37,489 nt of DNA, taken from assembly GCA_964530185.1 (NCBI GenBank), contig CAZHBB010000026.1, forward strand, positions 1 to 37,489. Reading direction: 5' to 3'. The stretch's first letter is position 1. Every line of letters begins with the position of its first letter. Below, one piece after another: positions 7,919 to 15,672 of this stretch. A program made the position numbers and the translations under genes. The notes below the pieces were generated by a model. It was not told the DNA's origin. It searched no databases and saw nothing but the letters and a program-made list of their open reading frames with translations. The stretch is from PWVB01 sp964530185. GTDB lineage: Bacteria; Chloroflexota; Anaerolineae; B4-G1; SLSP01.

Positions 7919-8983
7919 ATGGAGATCAAGCGTGAGCGTTGGGGAGTGCTCAAGGATGGTGCAGATATTTGGCTCTATACCCTGGTCAATGACAGTGGCA
8001 TGCAGGCACAGATCAGCACGTACGGCGGAACTATTGTCTCACTGTGGGTTCCGGACCGCTATGGCGAGCCGGGAGACGTGGTGTTGGGGTTCGATACTCT
8101 TGCCGAATACGTGGACCACAGCCCTTACTTTGGTTGCGTGGTTGGGCGCTACGCAAATCGGATCGCGCAAGGGCGCTTCACGCTCGACGGTGTGACCTAT
8201 CAACTGGCCTGTAATGATGGCCCGAACCACCTCCACGGGGGCGAGATCGGTTTTGACAAATGTGTCTGGTCCTCCAGCGTCCGGGAGAGCGATCAGGGTG
8301 AACCTGTGTTGGATCTGTTATTGATCAGTCCGGACGGTGATCAGGGATACCCTGGTACACTCAGGGTGCGCGTGTCCTACACGCTGACAGACGCCAACGC
8401 GCTTCGTATCGACTATGAGGCTACGACAGATGCCCCTACTATCGTCAACTTGACCAATCATAGTTATTTCAATCTATCGGCAGGTCAGCAGGCCACTGTG
8501 CTGGATCATGAACTTCATGTGGATGCCGACAGGTACACCCCTGTGGATGCCACGCTGATCCCCACTGGGGAGCTGGCCTCAGTAGTTGATACACCCCTTG
8601 ACTTCCGGTCCCCGAAGCCGATCGGTGCTCGGATCGAGGCCGGCCATCCCCAGATGCGGATTGCTGGGGGCTACGACCACAATTTCGTCATCAATGGCGA
8701 GGCTGGGACTCTGCGTCTGGCGGCACGTGTCGTTGACCCCACATCGGGGCGCGTGATGACGGTGCGCACAACGGAACCCGGTGTGCAGTTGTACAGTGCC
8801 AATTTCCTGCCGCTTGAAGGACTGCCGGGCAAGCGTGGTTTGACCTACGGGCCGCGTGCGGCGCTGTGTCTGGAGACGCAGCACTTCCCAGATTCGCCCA
8901 ACAAGCCGCATTTCCCGTCGGTGATCCTCAGGCCTGGGGCAAAGTTCCGCTCCACCACCGTCTACGCTTTTGGCACGCTCTAG
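7919..8983 (+). CDS. galM: Aldose 1-epimerase (galactose mutarotase)
   Basis: 354 residues, normal for GalM. It interconverts alpha and beta anomers of hexoses such as galactose in the cytoplasm. Conserved blocks are clear: GRYANRIAQGRF, NDGPNHLHGG with a substrate-binding His, LTNHSYFNL with the catalytic acid His, GGYDHNFV, and LETQHFPDSPNKP with the catalytic base Glu. Strong ribosome-binding site AAGGAGG and promoter at 7848-7876. No Leloir-pathway partner (galK, galT) is adjacent; the nearest sugar gene is manA. Confidence 0.95.
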   Translation: MEIKRERWGVLKDGADIWLYTLVNDSGMQAQISTYGGTIVSLWVPDRYGEPGDVVLGFDTLAEYVDHSPYFGCVVGRYANRIAQGRFTLDGVTYQLACNDGPNHLHGGEIGFDKCVWSSSVRESDQGEPVLDLLLISPDGDQGYPGTLRVRVSYTLTDANALRIDYEATTDAPTIVNLTNHSYFNLSAGQQATVLDHELHVDADRYTPVDATLIPTGELASVVDTPLDFRSPKPIGARIEAGHPQMRIAGGYDHNFVINGEAGTLRLAARVVDPTSGRVMTVRTTEPGVQLYSANFLPLEGLPGKRGLTYGPRAALCLETQHFPDSPNKPHFPSVILRPGAKFRSTTVYAFGTL

Positions 8984-9307
8984 CCAGCGCACACGGTCTA
9001 GGCAGACGTGTGTTGTTGGCTGCACGGTGCCCTGATTCATGTTGGGCTGCCGCGGGATGTTTGTCCTTTGTTCCCTGTTTTTGCCCCTGTATGTGGGATG
9101 CGTCAGGCCGAGACTGTCACAAGAGTGGGGGGCCTATCTGGGTGGGACGCTTGCAAGTTCACTACCCCATTTCTGTGGCTAGAGTGGGGAGCTTGCTTTC
9201 GCCTGCCGTCTGTGAGACAGTTATTCAGGCAAATAGACTTGACGCAGTGTAGGACACTGGTATGCTCTCGGCGTTTGAGTCGGTACGATCGGGGAGGAGA
9301 GCCTTCG
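8984..9307. other. Intergenic region after galM
   Basis: The reading frame of the next gene extends upstream through this region to 9008, but that extension has no family similarity and no ribosome-binding site. I see the second copy of AAGAGTGGGGGGC (9121-9133), a related AGAGTGGGGAGC near 9181-9192, and a promoter at 9239-9266. CACACG and CGTGTG just after galM could form a short hairpin. Confidence 0.45.
9239..9266 (+). promoter_or_regulatory. Sigma70-like promoter
   Basis: TTGACG (9239-9244), 16-base spacer, TATGCT (9261-9266), about 40 bases before the ATG at 9308. It supports the shorter start chosen for the downstream gene. Confidence 0.5.
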
Positions 9308-9805
9308 ATGACATCAGTCCAGATGGAGACACGCAGAGCGTTGGCGGCGCGAGCCGCTGCCTACCTCCGTGAAGGTTATCATTGCTCGGAGGCAGTCGTT
9401 CTGGCTGTGGCTCCCAGTGTGGTCCGTGACTGGCATCCCGCCTGTGTCCGGATGGCGACCGGGTTTGCGGGCGGAGTGGGGTGCACGCATCAGGAAATGT
9501 GTGGGGCGCTGCCAGGGGGTGTAATGGTCATTGGCGCTCTCTTCGGGCGGTTGGAACCGGATGATGATGCGCTGTGTCAGCGGCTGGTCAAGGATCTGTA
9601 CGCCCGCTTTAGGGAGACCTTTGGGGAATCGCAGTGTGCCTGGCTGCGGGAGCACGTCGTCGATGTGGAGGGGGGATTGGGTTCTTGTGATGTGCTGGTT
9701 GAGCGGGCCACCATGATCCTGCTGGATGTGCTGTTGGCAGCAGGGGTTCAGATTCAGGGCCCTTCTGGCCTTGAAGAGATTGGTGTCGATGTGTCCTCTC
9801 CCTAG
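9308..9805 (+). CDS. C_GCAxxG_C_C family protein
   Basis: 165 residues. The family is named for its spaced cysteines, and they are here: C26 in the HCSEAVVLAV helix, C65 in GFAGGVGC...EMCGALPGGVM, C110 and C127. The glycine-rich central block and REGYHCSEAV start are typical. These proteins are thought to bind a metal or redox cofactor, but no reaction has been assigned to this one. It starts at 9308, after GGGGAGGAGA and below a promoter; the open frame continues upstream but that part looks non-coding. It converges on manA. Confidence 0.8.
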   Translation: MTSVQMETRRALAARAAAYLREGYHCSEAVVLAVAPSVVRDWHPACVRMATGFAGGVGCTHQEMCGALPGGVMVIGALFGRLEPDDDALCQRLVKDLYARFRETFGESQCAWLREHVVDVEGGLGSCDVLVERATMILLDVLLAAGVQIQGPSGLEEIGVDVSSP

Positions 9806-9875
9806 CTCGAACGCGGAAAAGCGAGAGAGATAGAGACATCACCTGACCCCAGTCTACGTAATACCAGGCTCTCCA

Positions 9876-11138
9876 CTAAGATAAAGGCACTTCGGCCTGG
9901 AACAATTCAGCGCCCCCGATGGCGTGGATCGTGTAACGCTCCAGACAGGCGGGCAGGAAAAGGGCGTCTCCACGATGATGAGGTCGATGTTCCTGTCCCC
10001 AATAAAGTTCGATGGTCCCATCGATTACCAATAGAATCGCCGGACGGTCCCGCTTGTCCACGGTGACCTCGGCTCCCCCTGTCAGTGCCCAACGGCGGAC
10101 CCGGAACTCTGGCACCGGTACTCGGTAATCGACGAAGATAACCCCTGCTTTGCTCTGAAGATACTCTTCACCACGTATGACTTCTGGGGTACCAGGAGTG
10201 GTATCGACGATCTCCAGGAGTGTCTCTGCATCCTTAAATTTGGGAGTCAATCCCACGCGGATGACATTGTCCGAATTTGCCATGCATTCGACGATGTTGC
10301 CATGCAAATAGGCGTGGGGTACTCCTGCTGGCAGGAAAAGACCCTCGCCTGGGCCGAGATGAACCAGATTCAACAAAAAGAGGACAAAGAGACCGACATC
10401 GCGGTTGCCATATTTCTCCTGGAGCTCAAGGAAACGCAACTCCACCTCTATCAGACCCTCAAATGTGTTAGTCAACCGTTCCACGAGCGCATCCACTGCT
10501 TGCTGTAGTTCCCCTGGTTCCTGATGAGCTCGGCGAATCAAGCGGCCGAAGAGGTTCCAGACTATCTGGCGCTGGCTTGCAGGATCTCCAGGGGAGGCTT
10601 CAAGAAAGGCTGCAACCTGCTCCTCGCCAATGAATGTGGAGATCTCTGGATAGTTCTGGAGTGTCTCCTGGAGTTGTGCCAGTGGCTTGAACCCCATCAG
10701 GGCAGTGAGTTCATCGATCGCCACAGCGATCTCGGGTTTGTGATTAGGGTCAGGATAATGCTCGGGGTCCTGTTTGTGCAACCGAGCTGCCTGGGCTTTG
10801 TTTGGATGAGCCTGAATCGAAAGGGGTTCCGCCGCCGAGAGCACCTTGAACAGGAACGGCAGTTCTCCAAAGGCGTGAGCGATCTTTGGTCCCAGCGTGA
10901 GGTCGGGCGCCTGGGCGAGCCATGTATTCAGCGGCAGTCGACGGCCGTCGGGTAACTCGATCTCTGAAGGCGCATTGGGATGGATGCCCATCCAAAGCTC
11001 CGCATAGGGCACGTCAGGCTCAGGTTCTATGTTCAGGAGCCGTGGGATGAACGCATCTTTTCCACGCATGCCCCACGCGTAATGCATGATGCGATTGTGC
11101 ATCCGATAGGGACGAGATTCAATCTTGAGCTGTTGCAT
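9876..11138 (-). CDS. manA: Mannose-6-phosphate isomerase, class I
   Basis: 420 residues, within the class I range. It interconverts mannose-6-P and fructose-6-P with a zinc ion in a cupin fold. Zinc ligands are visible: Q109 and H111 in SIQAHPNK, E136 in NHKPEIAVA, and the His of GVPHAYLHGN. The block NIVECMANSDNVIRVGLTPKF is diagnostic of ManA. GGAGG lies nine bases before the ATG at 11138, inside the coding end of the upstream phosphoesterase, so the two genes overlap by 20 bases and are probably translationally coupled. Confidence 0.95.
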   Translation of the reverse strand: MQQLKIESRPYRMHNRIMHYAWGMRGKDAFIPRLLNIEPEPDVPYAELWMGIHPNAPSEIELPDGRRLPLNTWLAQAPDLTLGPKIAHAFGELPFLFKVLSAAEPLSIQAHPNKAQAARLHKQDPEHYPDPNHKPEIAVAIDELTALMGFKPLAQLQETLQNYPEISTFIGEEQVAAFLEASPGDPASQRQIVWNLFGRLIRRAHQEPGELQQAVDALVERLTNTFEGLIEVELRFLELQEKYGNRDVGLFVLFLLNLVHLGPGEGLFLPAGVPHAYLHGNIVECMANSDNVIRVGLTPKFKDAETLLEIVDTTPGTPEVIRGEEYLQSKAGVIFVDYRVPVPEFRVRRWALTGGAEVTVDKRDRPAILLVIDGTIELYWGQEHRPHHRGDALFLPACLERYTIHAIGGAELFQAEVPLS

Positions 11139-12327
11139 GGTCTGTTGCCTCCGTGCCGTTGTCGGATTGCTCCTGAGGGAGGGAGCGATGGGCGCGATCG
11201 CCGACTGCCTGGGTTGCAGCTACTACTGTGATGACGCTTCCTACGATCAAGCCAGCGGTCAGCAGACCCAGGAGGTAGGTGACGCCATCGTGGCTGTACC
11301 ATCGGGGCGCTGCGTCGGAAGGGGTTAGGTGAGCCGCCGTTGGTGTCGTAGTGCTACGCTGCTGGTCATCGCCATACCAGAGATCGGTCCATGTGTATGT
11401 GCATGGCGTCGATGCGCTGGCGCGATAAGCTTCGAACCGGACATCCCTGGGCATGACCTGGATGCGTACAAAAGTACTTGGTGCCCCTGTGTCCCCCAGG
11501 CCCCGTGCATGCCCTACATCCACCTGCCATACCCCCTTGATTCGCTCAGCGCTGAAGTTATGGGTGTGTCCGGTGAGGTATGCAGCGACCTGGTGCTCAA
11601 CCAACAAATCCCAGAACCGATCTCGGTGCTCTGGTGACTGATCCAGGCTGTCGCCCAGATGGCGCATGCGGCCGGTTGCCGCATCAGGCTGAGGATAGGC
11701 GGGCTCATGGCCGACGACGAAACGGATTGGCTGCTGTGTTGCGGCCAGATCCTCTTTCAGCCATTCGTAGAGTAGATCCGGGATGTCCCCACTGGTGGCA
11801 TAGTCGCCACTTGTATCACAGTAAAGGTTCAGGATAACCATGTGGGCCATATCGTAGTCAAAACTAAAAGTGGTCTCGGCACAGGGTTCCGGCCCTGGTC
11901 GCAGGTTGGAGAAGCCCATTTCCGCCTTGACGGCGTCCTGAGCGTGTGCCCGTATCCAGGCCAGATTTGCGCCTCTTGTCTCCTCATGGCCACTTCCGGG
12001 CAGTTCGTGATTGCCCACCGTAGGTATCCACGGGTGCTCAGCACCCAAGACCTGATTGAGCGTCCAGAGTGTATCGGTGATCGGGTCCATGTCTCCCACG
12101 ACGAGGGTGAACGCCCCAGCCTGGGTGGTCTTCATGGCCTCGACCGCGCCACGGAAATAGCGACAGGAGTCATAAATGCCTCTCCCTGTATATTGGCGCA
12201 TGTCCGCGAGTACGGTGAAGACAAATCCTCGATCTCCGGCCGCCTGGGTGGCCCCCATCAAGGCCGAGCCCACCAGGATCATCACCAGCACGACCAAGGC
12301 ACTGTAGATGTAAGTTCGTTGTTTCAT
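11119..12327 (-). CDS. Membrane-anchored extracytoplasmic metallophosphoesterase
   Basis: 402 residues. An N-terminal hydrophobic segment (about 5-29) looks like a signal peptide or anchor, and a second one near residues 348-370 (YLLGLLTAGLIVGSVITVV) precedes a polar tail, so the catalytic domain should lie outside the membrane. All metallophosphoesterase motifs are intact: VLADMR, VVGDMD, TVGNHE, VGHEPAY and LTGHTHNFS. The substrate is unknown. The ATG at 12327 follows GGGG. Its last 20 bases overlap the start of manA, an odd pairing of a surface phosphatase with a cytoplasmic sugar isomerase that may reflect shared control only. Confidence 0.85.
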   Translation of the reverse strand: MKQRTYIYSALVVLVMILVGSALMGATQAAGDRGFVFTVLADMRQYTGRGIYDSCRYFRGAVEAMKTTQAGAFTLVVGDMDPITDTLWTLNQVLGAEHPWIPTVGNHELPGSGHEETRGANLAWIRAHAQDAVKAEMGFSNLRPGPEPCAETTFSFDYDMAHMVILNLYCDTSGDYATSGDIPDLLYEWLKEDLAATQQPIRFVVGHEPAYPQPDAATGRMRHLGDSLDQSPEHRDRFWDLLVEHQVAAYLTGHTHNFSAERIKGVWQVDVGHARGLGDTGAPSTFVRIQVMPRDVRFEAYRASASTPCTYTWTDLWYGDDQQRSTTTPTAAHLTPSDAAPRWYSHDGVTYLLGLLTAGLIVGSVITVVAATQAVGDRAHRSLPQEQSDNGTEATDHATAQD

Positions 12328-12559
12328 GGTGTCCCCATGGTTGGCGCATATGTATGGTACATTGAGCAGTCGTGGCTTCGCCCACCAAGGATACTCTCCC
12401 TTGCTTCGTGGGCAAGTTGATGAGGGATCCGCAACAGCTCACCCTTTATCTCACTTGAGGGGGGAGCGAGATCACAGGGGCTTTCGTACGTCTTTTATCC
12501 CGGTGATAGGCAACTGTGTCGCGCGAACCCAGGAGAATGGTACAGAGCTCTACATGGTG

Positions 12560-13336
12560 CTAGAAGAGGAAGGGGATCAAGATACGTCGCTCGGGTGGAT
12601 AGTCAGGGAACGTGGCGCGATACCATCGGTGATTTGCGACCGCGCGGGGCATGAGATTGGCAAAGGTGAACAGGGCGAAGGCCCAGCCAGCCTGGGTCCC
12701 TGTGAATATGGCCCAGCCCACCCATTCGATAATCTCGCCTAAGTAGTGAGGATTTGAGACATAACGGAACCCTCCACCATAAGGGATGGCGTACCGCGGG
12801 CCATCTGGGGCATGACGAGCACTGCGGCGTAAGGCGCGGATGATGGCATCCGAGGAGATGTTCAGTGCCAGTCCGCCAGTGAATATGCCCAGCCCCAACA
12901 GCGATTGGAGGCGAAGCAGGTGGCAAGAGGTGACCGAGGGACGAAGGACGAACAATGCGTAACCGTTGATGAAACCATTTATGGCATTGAAAGCAACTGC
13001 GAACAGTACCAGCAGAATTGGGAAGTTCTTACGCGTACCACGCAATAACAGGGGATAGATGAACGTGCGGTAAATGTAGTGGGTCTCCCAGACGGCCAGG
13101 TAAACCCAGCTCAAGCTGTGCGAGGCCTGCCGGCGAGCCCAGGCGTACACAGCAGCGATGACCGCCACGGCCGGCAACTCCATCAAGAGCCATGCCCAAC
13201 GTGAGTTCATGGTAGGCCCCCAACCCCGTCGATGGTGGCGCCCGTACGGAGCTGTTGTGAGCAGCAGGAGAGGCATGATGGCACATGCCAGCACTATCTC
13301 TGTCCGCCATAAGAAACGATAAAGTTGATAAGACAT
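12560..13336 (-). CDS. Steroid 5-alpha-reductase (SRD5A1/2-like) membrane protein
   Basis: 258 residues, nearly the length of human SRD5A1 and SRD5A2 (about 254-259). Family landmarks run the whole length: TAPYGRHHRRGWGP, WLLMELP with E53, THYIYRTFIYPLLLRG with Y87, and the C-terminal NADPH-binding block YVSNPHYLGEIIEWVGWA followed by NHRWYRATFPDYPPERR. E53 and Y87 match the catalytic Glu and Tyr of the family. Several membrane helices are visible. The family reduces a C=C bond next to a ketone or in a polyprenol with NADPH; in bacteria the substrate could be a steroid, a hopanoid-like lipid or a polyprenoid. The gene stands alone, with no steroid genes nearby and a weak ribosome-binding site. 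Confidence 0.88.
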   Translation of the reverse strand: MSYQLYRFLWRTEIVLACAIMPLLLLTTAPYGRHHRRGWGPTMNSRWAWLLMELPAVAVIAAVYAWARRQASHSLSWVYLAVWETHYIYRTFIYPLLLRGTRKNFPILLVLFAVAFNAINGFINGYALFVLRPSVTSCHLLRLQSLLGLGIFTGGLALNISSDAIIRALRRSARHAPDGPRYAIPYGGGFRYVSNPHYLGEIIEWVGWAIFTGTQAGWAFALFTFANLMPRAVANHRWYRATFPDYPPERRILIPFLF

Positions 13337-13386
13337 ATCGCTCGGATGATAGGCGGCTCCGACCGACAGTCAATCGCCTGTGGTCG

Positions 13387-13414
13387 TTGTCGCGTTCGTG
13401 ACTCGCGCTAACAT
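13387..13414 (+). promoter_or_regulatory. Possible promoter for the DUF4062-like gene
   Basis: TTGTCG (13387-13392), 16-base spacer, TAACAT (13409-13414), about 50 bases before the ATG at 13465. A moderate match only. Confidence 0.3.
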
Positions 13415-13464
13415 TAAAAGGGTCACTCTAATCCGGTAATCGGTCGGGTTAAAGGGGGCATGAA

Positions 13465-14049
13465 ATGACTAATCGTGCGATTTTCTATATCTCAGCGGCG
13501 TCGGATTTAGAGATGGAACGCGAGATCCTGGGGCGGCTTGTGACGGAGATCCCAGTGGACCTGGGCTGGCGGGTGGTGCAGTCACCCGCCGGCAATGGTC
13601 CTCTGGATCTGGAGGCATTGTTGGAAGCAGATGTACACGTGGTGCTACTAGGCACTGACATCCGGGCTCCAGTAGGCCTGGAATGGCAGATGGCCCGTCG
13701 GGCGGGTCGGAGGCCGACCGTGCTGCTCAAAGAGGAGACTCTGCGTACACCGGCAGCCCAGGAGTTTGTCCGTCTGGTCTCTCGGGTTCAGAGCTGGGAT
13801 CACTTCCGCGACAATGTAGAGCTGCGGCAAAAGGTATTGGTCGCGTTGGTAGATTACCTTCTGGCCCACGGTATGCGCTTTGCCCTTCAACCCGATGAGC
13901 TGGCAAAGCTGCGGAGCTGGCGTGCAGAAGTGCTGAGCGAGTCTGGGGCCGTCGACGAGACGACACGTGGTGGAACAGGGGACAGCAGCGTCGTGCTCTC
14001 GCGCAAGCGGTTCATGCCCTCCGATGGTGTGGTGTTGGGCCAATCGTGA
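13465..14049 (+). CDS. Hypothetical protein with DUF4062 / TIR-like fold features
   Basis: 194 residues. I recognise no close family. The N-terminus, IFYISAASDLEMEREILGRL, resembles the opening of DUF4062 proteins (usually IFISSTxxDLxxER). The middle then reads LEADVHVVLLGTDIRAPVGLEWQMARRAGRRPTVLL, like the signature of TIR-related and deoxyribosyltransferase-like folds in which a Glu after Gly-Leu is catalytic (E in GLEW). In larger proteins such domains sit beside NTPase or repeat modules in signalling or defence; here it stands alone with a polar tail. GGGGG lies upstream of the ATG. Fold assignment by eye is tentative and the function unknown. Confidence 0.6.
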   Translation: MTNRAIFYISAASDLEMEREILGRLVTEIPVDLGWRVVQSPAGNGPLDLEALLEADVHVVLLGTDIRAPVGLEWQMARRAGRRPTVLLKEETLRTPAAQEFVRLVSRVQSWDHFRDNVELRQKVLVALVDYLLAHGMRFALQPDELAKLRSWRAEVLSESGAVDETTRGGTGDSSVVLSRKRFMPSDGVVLGQS

Positions 14050-14172
14050 GGAAGTTTCTTTGGCGCAGGGCGATACTATCGCCTACGCTCTGTGGATACA
14101 TTGAGGATAGGCTGCGGCACGGCTTTCCCATTGCGCGTGGCGCCTCCGTGACCCGCCTCGTTGTCTCCAACG

Positions 14173-15399
14173 CTAGACGTCCACGCTCGTCGTCATTTCG
14201 TATTGACGTCCGCTCCTGGCTGAGACCGCTGCACCGACCATCATCTCGGTGATGTGTAAGCCCCAGTCAACATTTAGCATGGGGTCGCGGTCTTCCAAGA
14301 TGCAGTCAATGAAATGCTGTGTTGAGGCGTGATAGTAGTTGAAAGCCCCTGGTGTCGGTTGTGGCCATTTGGCCCGAGTGAGGTCGCCGCGCAAGGGGAT
14401 ATGGTACCATCCATCGGCGTCAATGGCTGGAAGTAGATCCTTGTGCTTCGAGATGATGGATGCTTTATAGCCTGCACCGAAAATGAGATTGCCGTCTGTC
14501 CCAAACACTTGCAATCCTCCGCTTCCGCTGCCAGGTAAGACTGGATGGTAGATGCGTCCCACGTGGCAGGTTCCGATGCTGCCATCGGCCATCTCGTAGA
14601 GAGAGTAGACGTTGTCGTAGGCTTCCATGGTGACGTGCTGGGTGCGCGGTAGATCGAGCACCACGTCCCAGTAATTGGCTTTATCAGGATCTGTTGTTTG
14701 GGCCAGGAAGGCATCATATTGCTCCTCGGGTACAATCCAATGGTCTCTGACCGAGATCTTGGCCTTTGCCATCACGCGCTTGCACGGTCCCAGGATAGAG
14801 ACGATTTGGGTCGGTGCATAGGGGAAGTCGAAGAGGAAGCCTCCGCTGTCACGGGTAAAGAAAGCCGTCCGTCCATATGGGTTGCTTCCCAACCATGGCT
14901 TATAGGTGGTAGGACCAGTCGCCGCTAGCGAGAACCAGAGGATGTCGCCCAGCACCCCCCGTTTAATCAGTTCCCGCAGGTGGGCGATGTCTGGATCCAG
15001 CGGTGAGTTCGCACTGGGCTCGATAAGTGCCTTCACGCCGGCCTGGCGCACGGCGCTGGCGATGGCTCGTGCCTCTTCCATGGTAGTTGCCATAGGTTTC
15101 TGCAGCAGAACATGCTTGCCGGCCTTGACCGCCTTCAGTGTAAAAGGGACATGGGTGCCAGGCGCAGTCAGGACAAAGACAGCGTCGATGTCGGCTTGTT
15201 CGATCATCTCATCGTAGTCCAGGAACTGCTCTTGCGCCCCGAAGAGCCTTGTGCACGCTGCTGTGCGTGTCTCATAGAGATCGCACACGGCGACCAGCTC
15301 AACGCTATCCATGCGCATCAAGTAGGGCAGGTAATATGCGGTGGCCACCACGCCGCACCCCACGATGCCGACTTTGACTTTGTCTCGTTCTCCTCTCAT
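14173..15399 (-). CDS. Gfo/Idh/MocA family oxidoreductase
   Basis: 408 residues. An N-terminal Rossmann domain (VKVGIVGCGVVATAYYLPYL) binds NAD(P), and QKPMA near residue 100 corresponds to the EKP motif with its catalytic Lys. The C-terminal domain contains GGFLFDFPYAPTQIVSILG, where most relatives have D-x-x-x-H with a catalytic His; here that position is Ala, so the chemistry may differ from a simple sugar dehydrogenase. I start at 15399 because GGGGAGG lies just upstream; the frame could extend 13 codons further to 15438. It is divergent from the GntR-type regulator at 15673, its probable regulator, and likely acts on a cyclic polyol or sugar. Confidence 0.88.
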   Translation of the reverse strand: MRGERDKVKVGIVGCGVVATAYYLPYLMRMDSVELVAVCDLYETRTAACTRLFGAQEQFLDYDEMIEQADIDAVFVLTAPGTHVPFTLKAVKAGKHVLLQKPMATTMEEARAIASAVRQAGVKALIEPSANSPLDPDIAHLRELIKRGVLGDILWFSLAATGPTTYKPWLGSNPYGRTAFFTRDSGGFLFDFPYAPTQIVSILGPCKRVMAKAKISVRDHWIVPEEQYDAFLAQTTDPDKANYWDVVLDLPRTQHVTMEAYDNVYSLYEMADGSIGTCHVGRIYHPVLPGSGSGGLQVFGTDGNLIFGAGYKASIISKHKDLLPAIDADGWYHIPLRGDLTRAKWPQPTPGAFNYYHASTQHFIDCILEDRDPMLNVDWGLHITEMMVGAAVSARSGRQYEMTTSVDV

Positions 15400-15436
15400 A
15401 CTGCCTCCCCACGTCTTGATCGCCCTTATTAAAGGC

Positions 15437-15465
15437 ATTATAGGGCTGGTTGGGAATGTGCTCCA
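15437..15465 (-). promoter_or_regulatory. Probable promoter for the Gfo/Idh/MocA gene
   Basis: On the minus strand TGGAGC (15465-15460) lies 17 bases before a perfect TATAAT (15442-15437), about 38 bases upstream of the start codon. The -35 box is weak, as expected for an activated or repressed promoter. Confidence 0.45.
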
Positions 15466-15530
15466 GTGTGATGTGAGGACTACTTTGGCCGAGACTAACA
15501 GGGAAGGAGGTCACACCTCCACCGTGGTGT

Positions 15531-15554
15531 GTGCATCGCACGAGAGCCTCGTGC
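15531..15554. promoter_or_regulatory. Palindrome cluster, candidate operator
   Basis: Two overlapping palindromes: GTGC-ATC-GCAC (15531-15541) and GCACGAG-AGC-CTCGTGC (15538-15554). A further imperfect repeat, CACACC...GGTGTG, lies at 15512-15531. They sit between the two divergent promoters, 40 bases upstream of the regulator's -35 box. GntR proteins bind short palindromes as dimers, so this is a plausible site for the adjacent regulator. Not tested. Confidence 0.45.
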
Positions 15555-15593
15555 ACAGATCTACCTGTGGGTGACTGAGGGTTAATACATTGC

Positions 15594-15622
15594 TTGCTCT
15601 TCCCGGCAGTTTGGCGTAAAAT
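15594..15622 (+). promoter_or_regulatory. Promoter for the GntR-SBP fusion gene
   Basis: TTGCTC (15594-15599), 17-base spacer, TAAAAT (15617-15622). The start codon is at 15673. Confidence 0.55.
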
Positions 15623-15672
15623 AATACTCAATGAATGAAAGTAAACGTAGACTGTGAGAAGGGGGCTACGGT

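Noticed and set aside
9008..9307. Upstream extension of the C_GCAxxG_C_C frame by 100 codons
   Set aside because: The extension has no family similarity, while a promoter and GGGGAGGAGA lie directly before the ATG at 9308.
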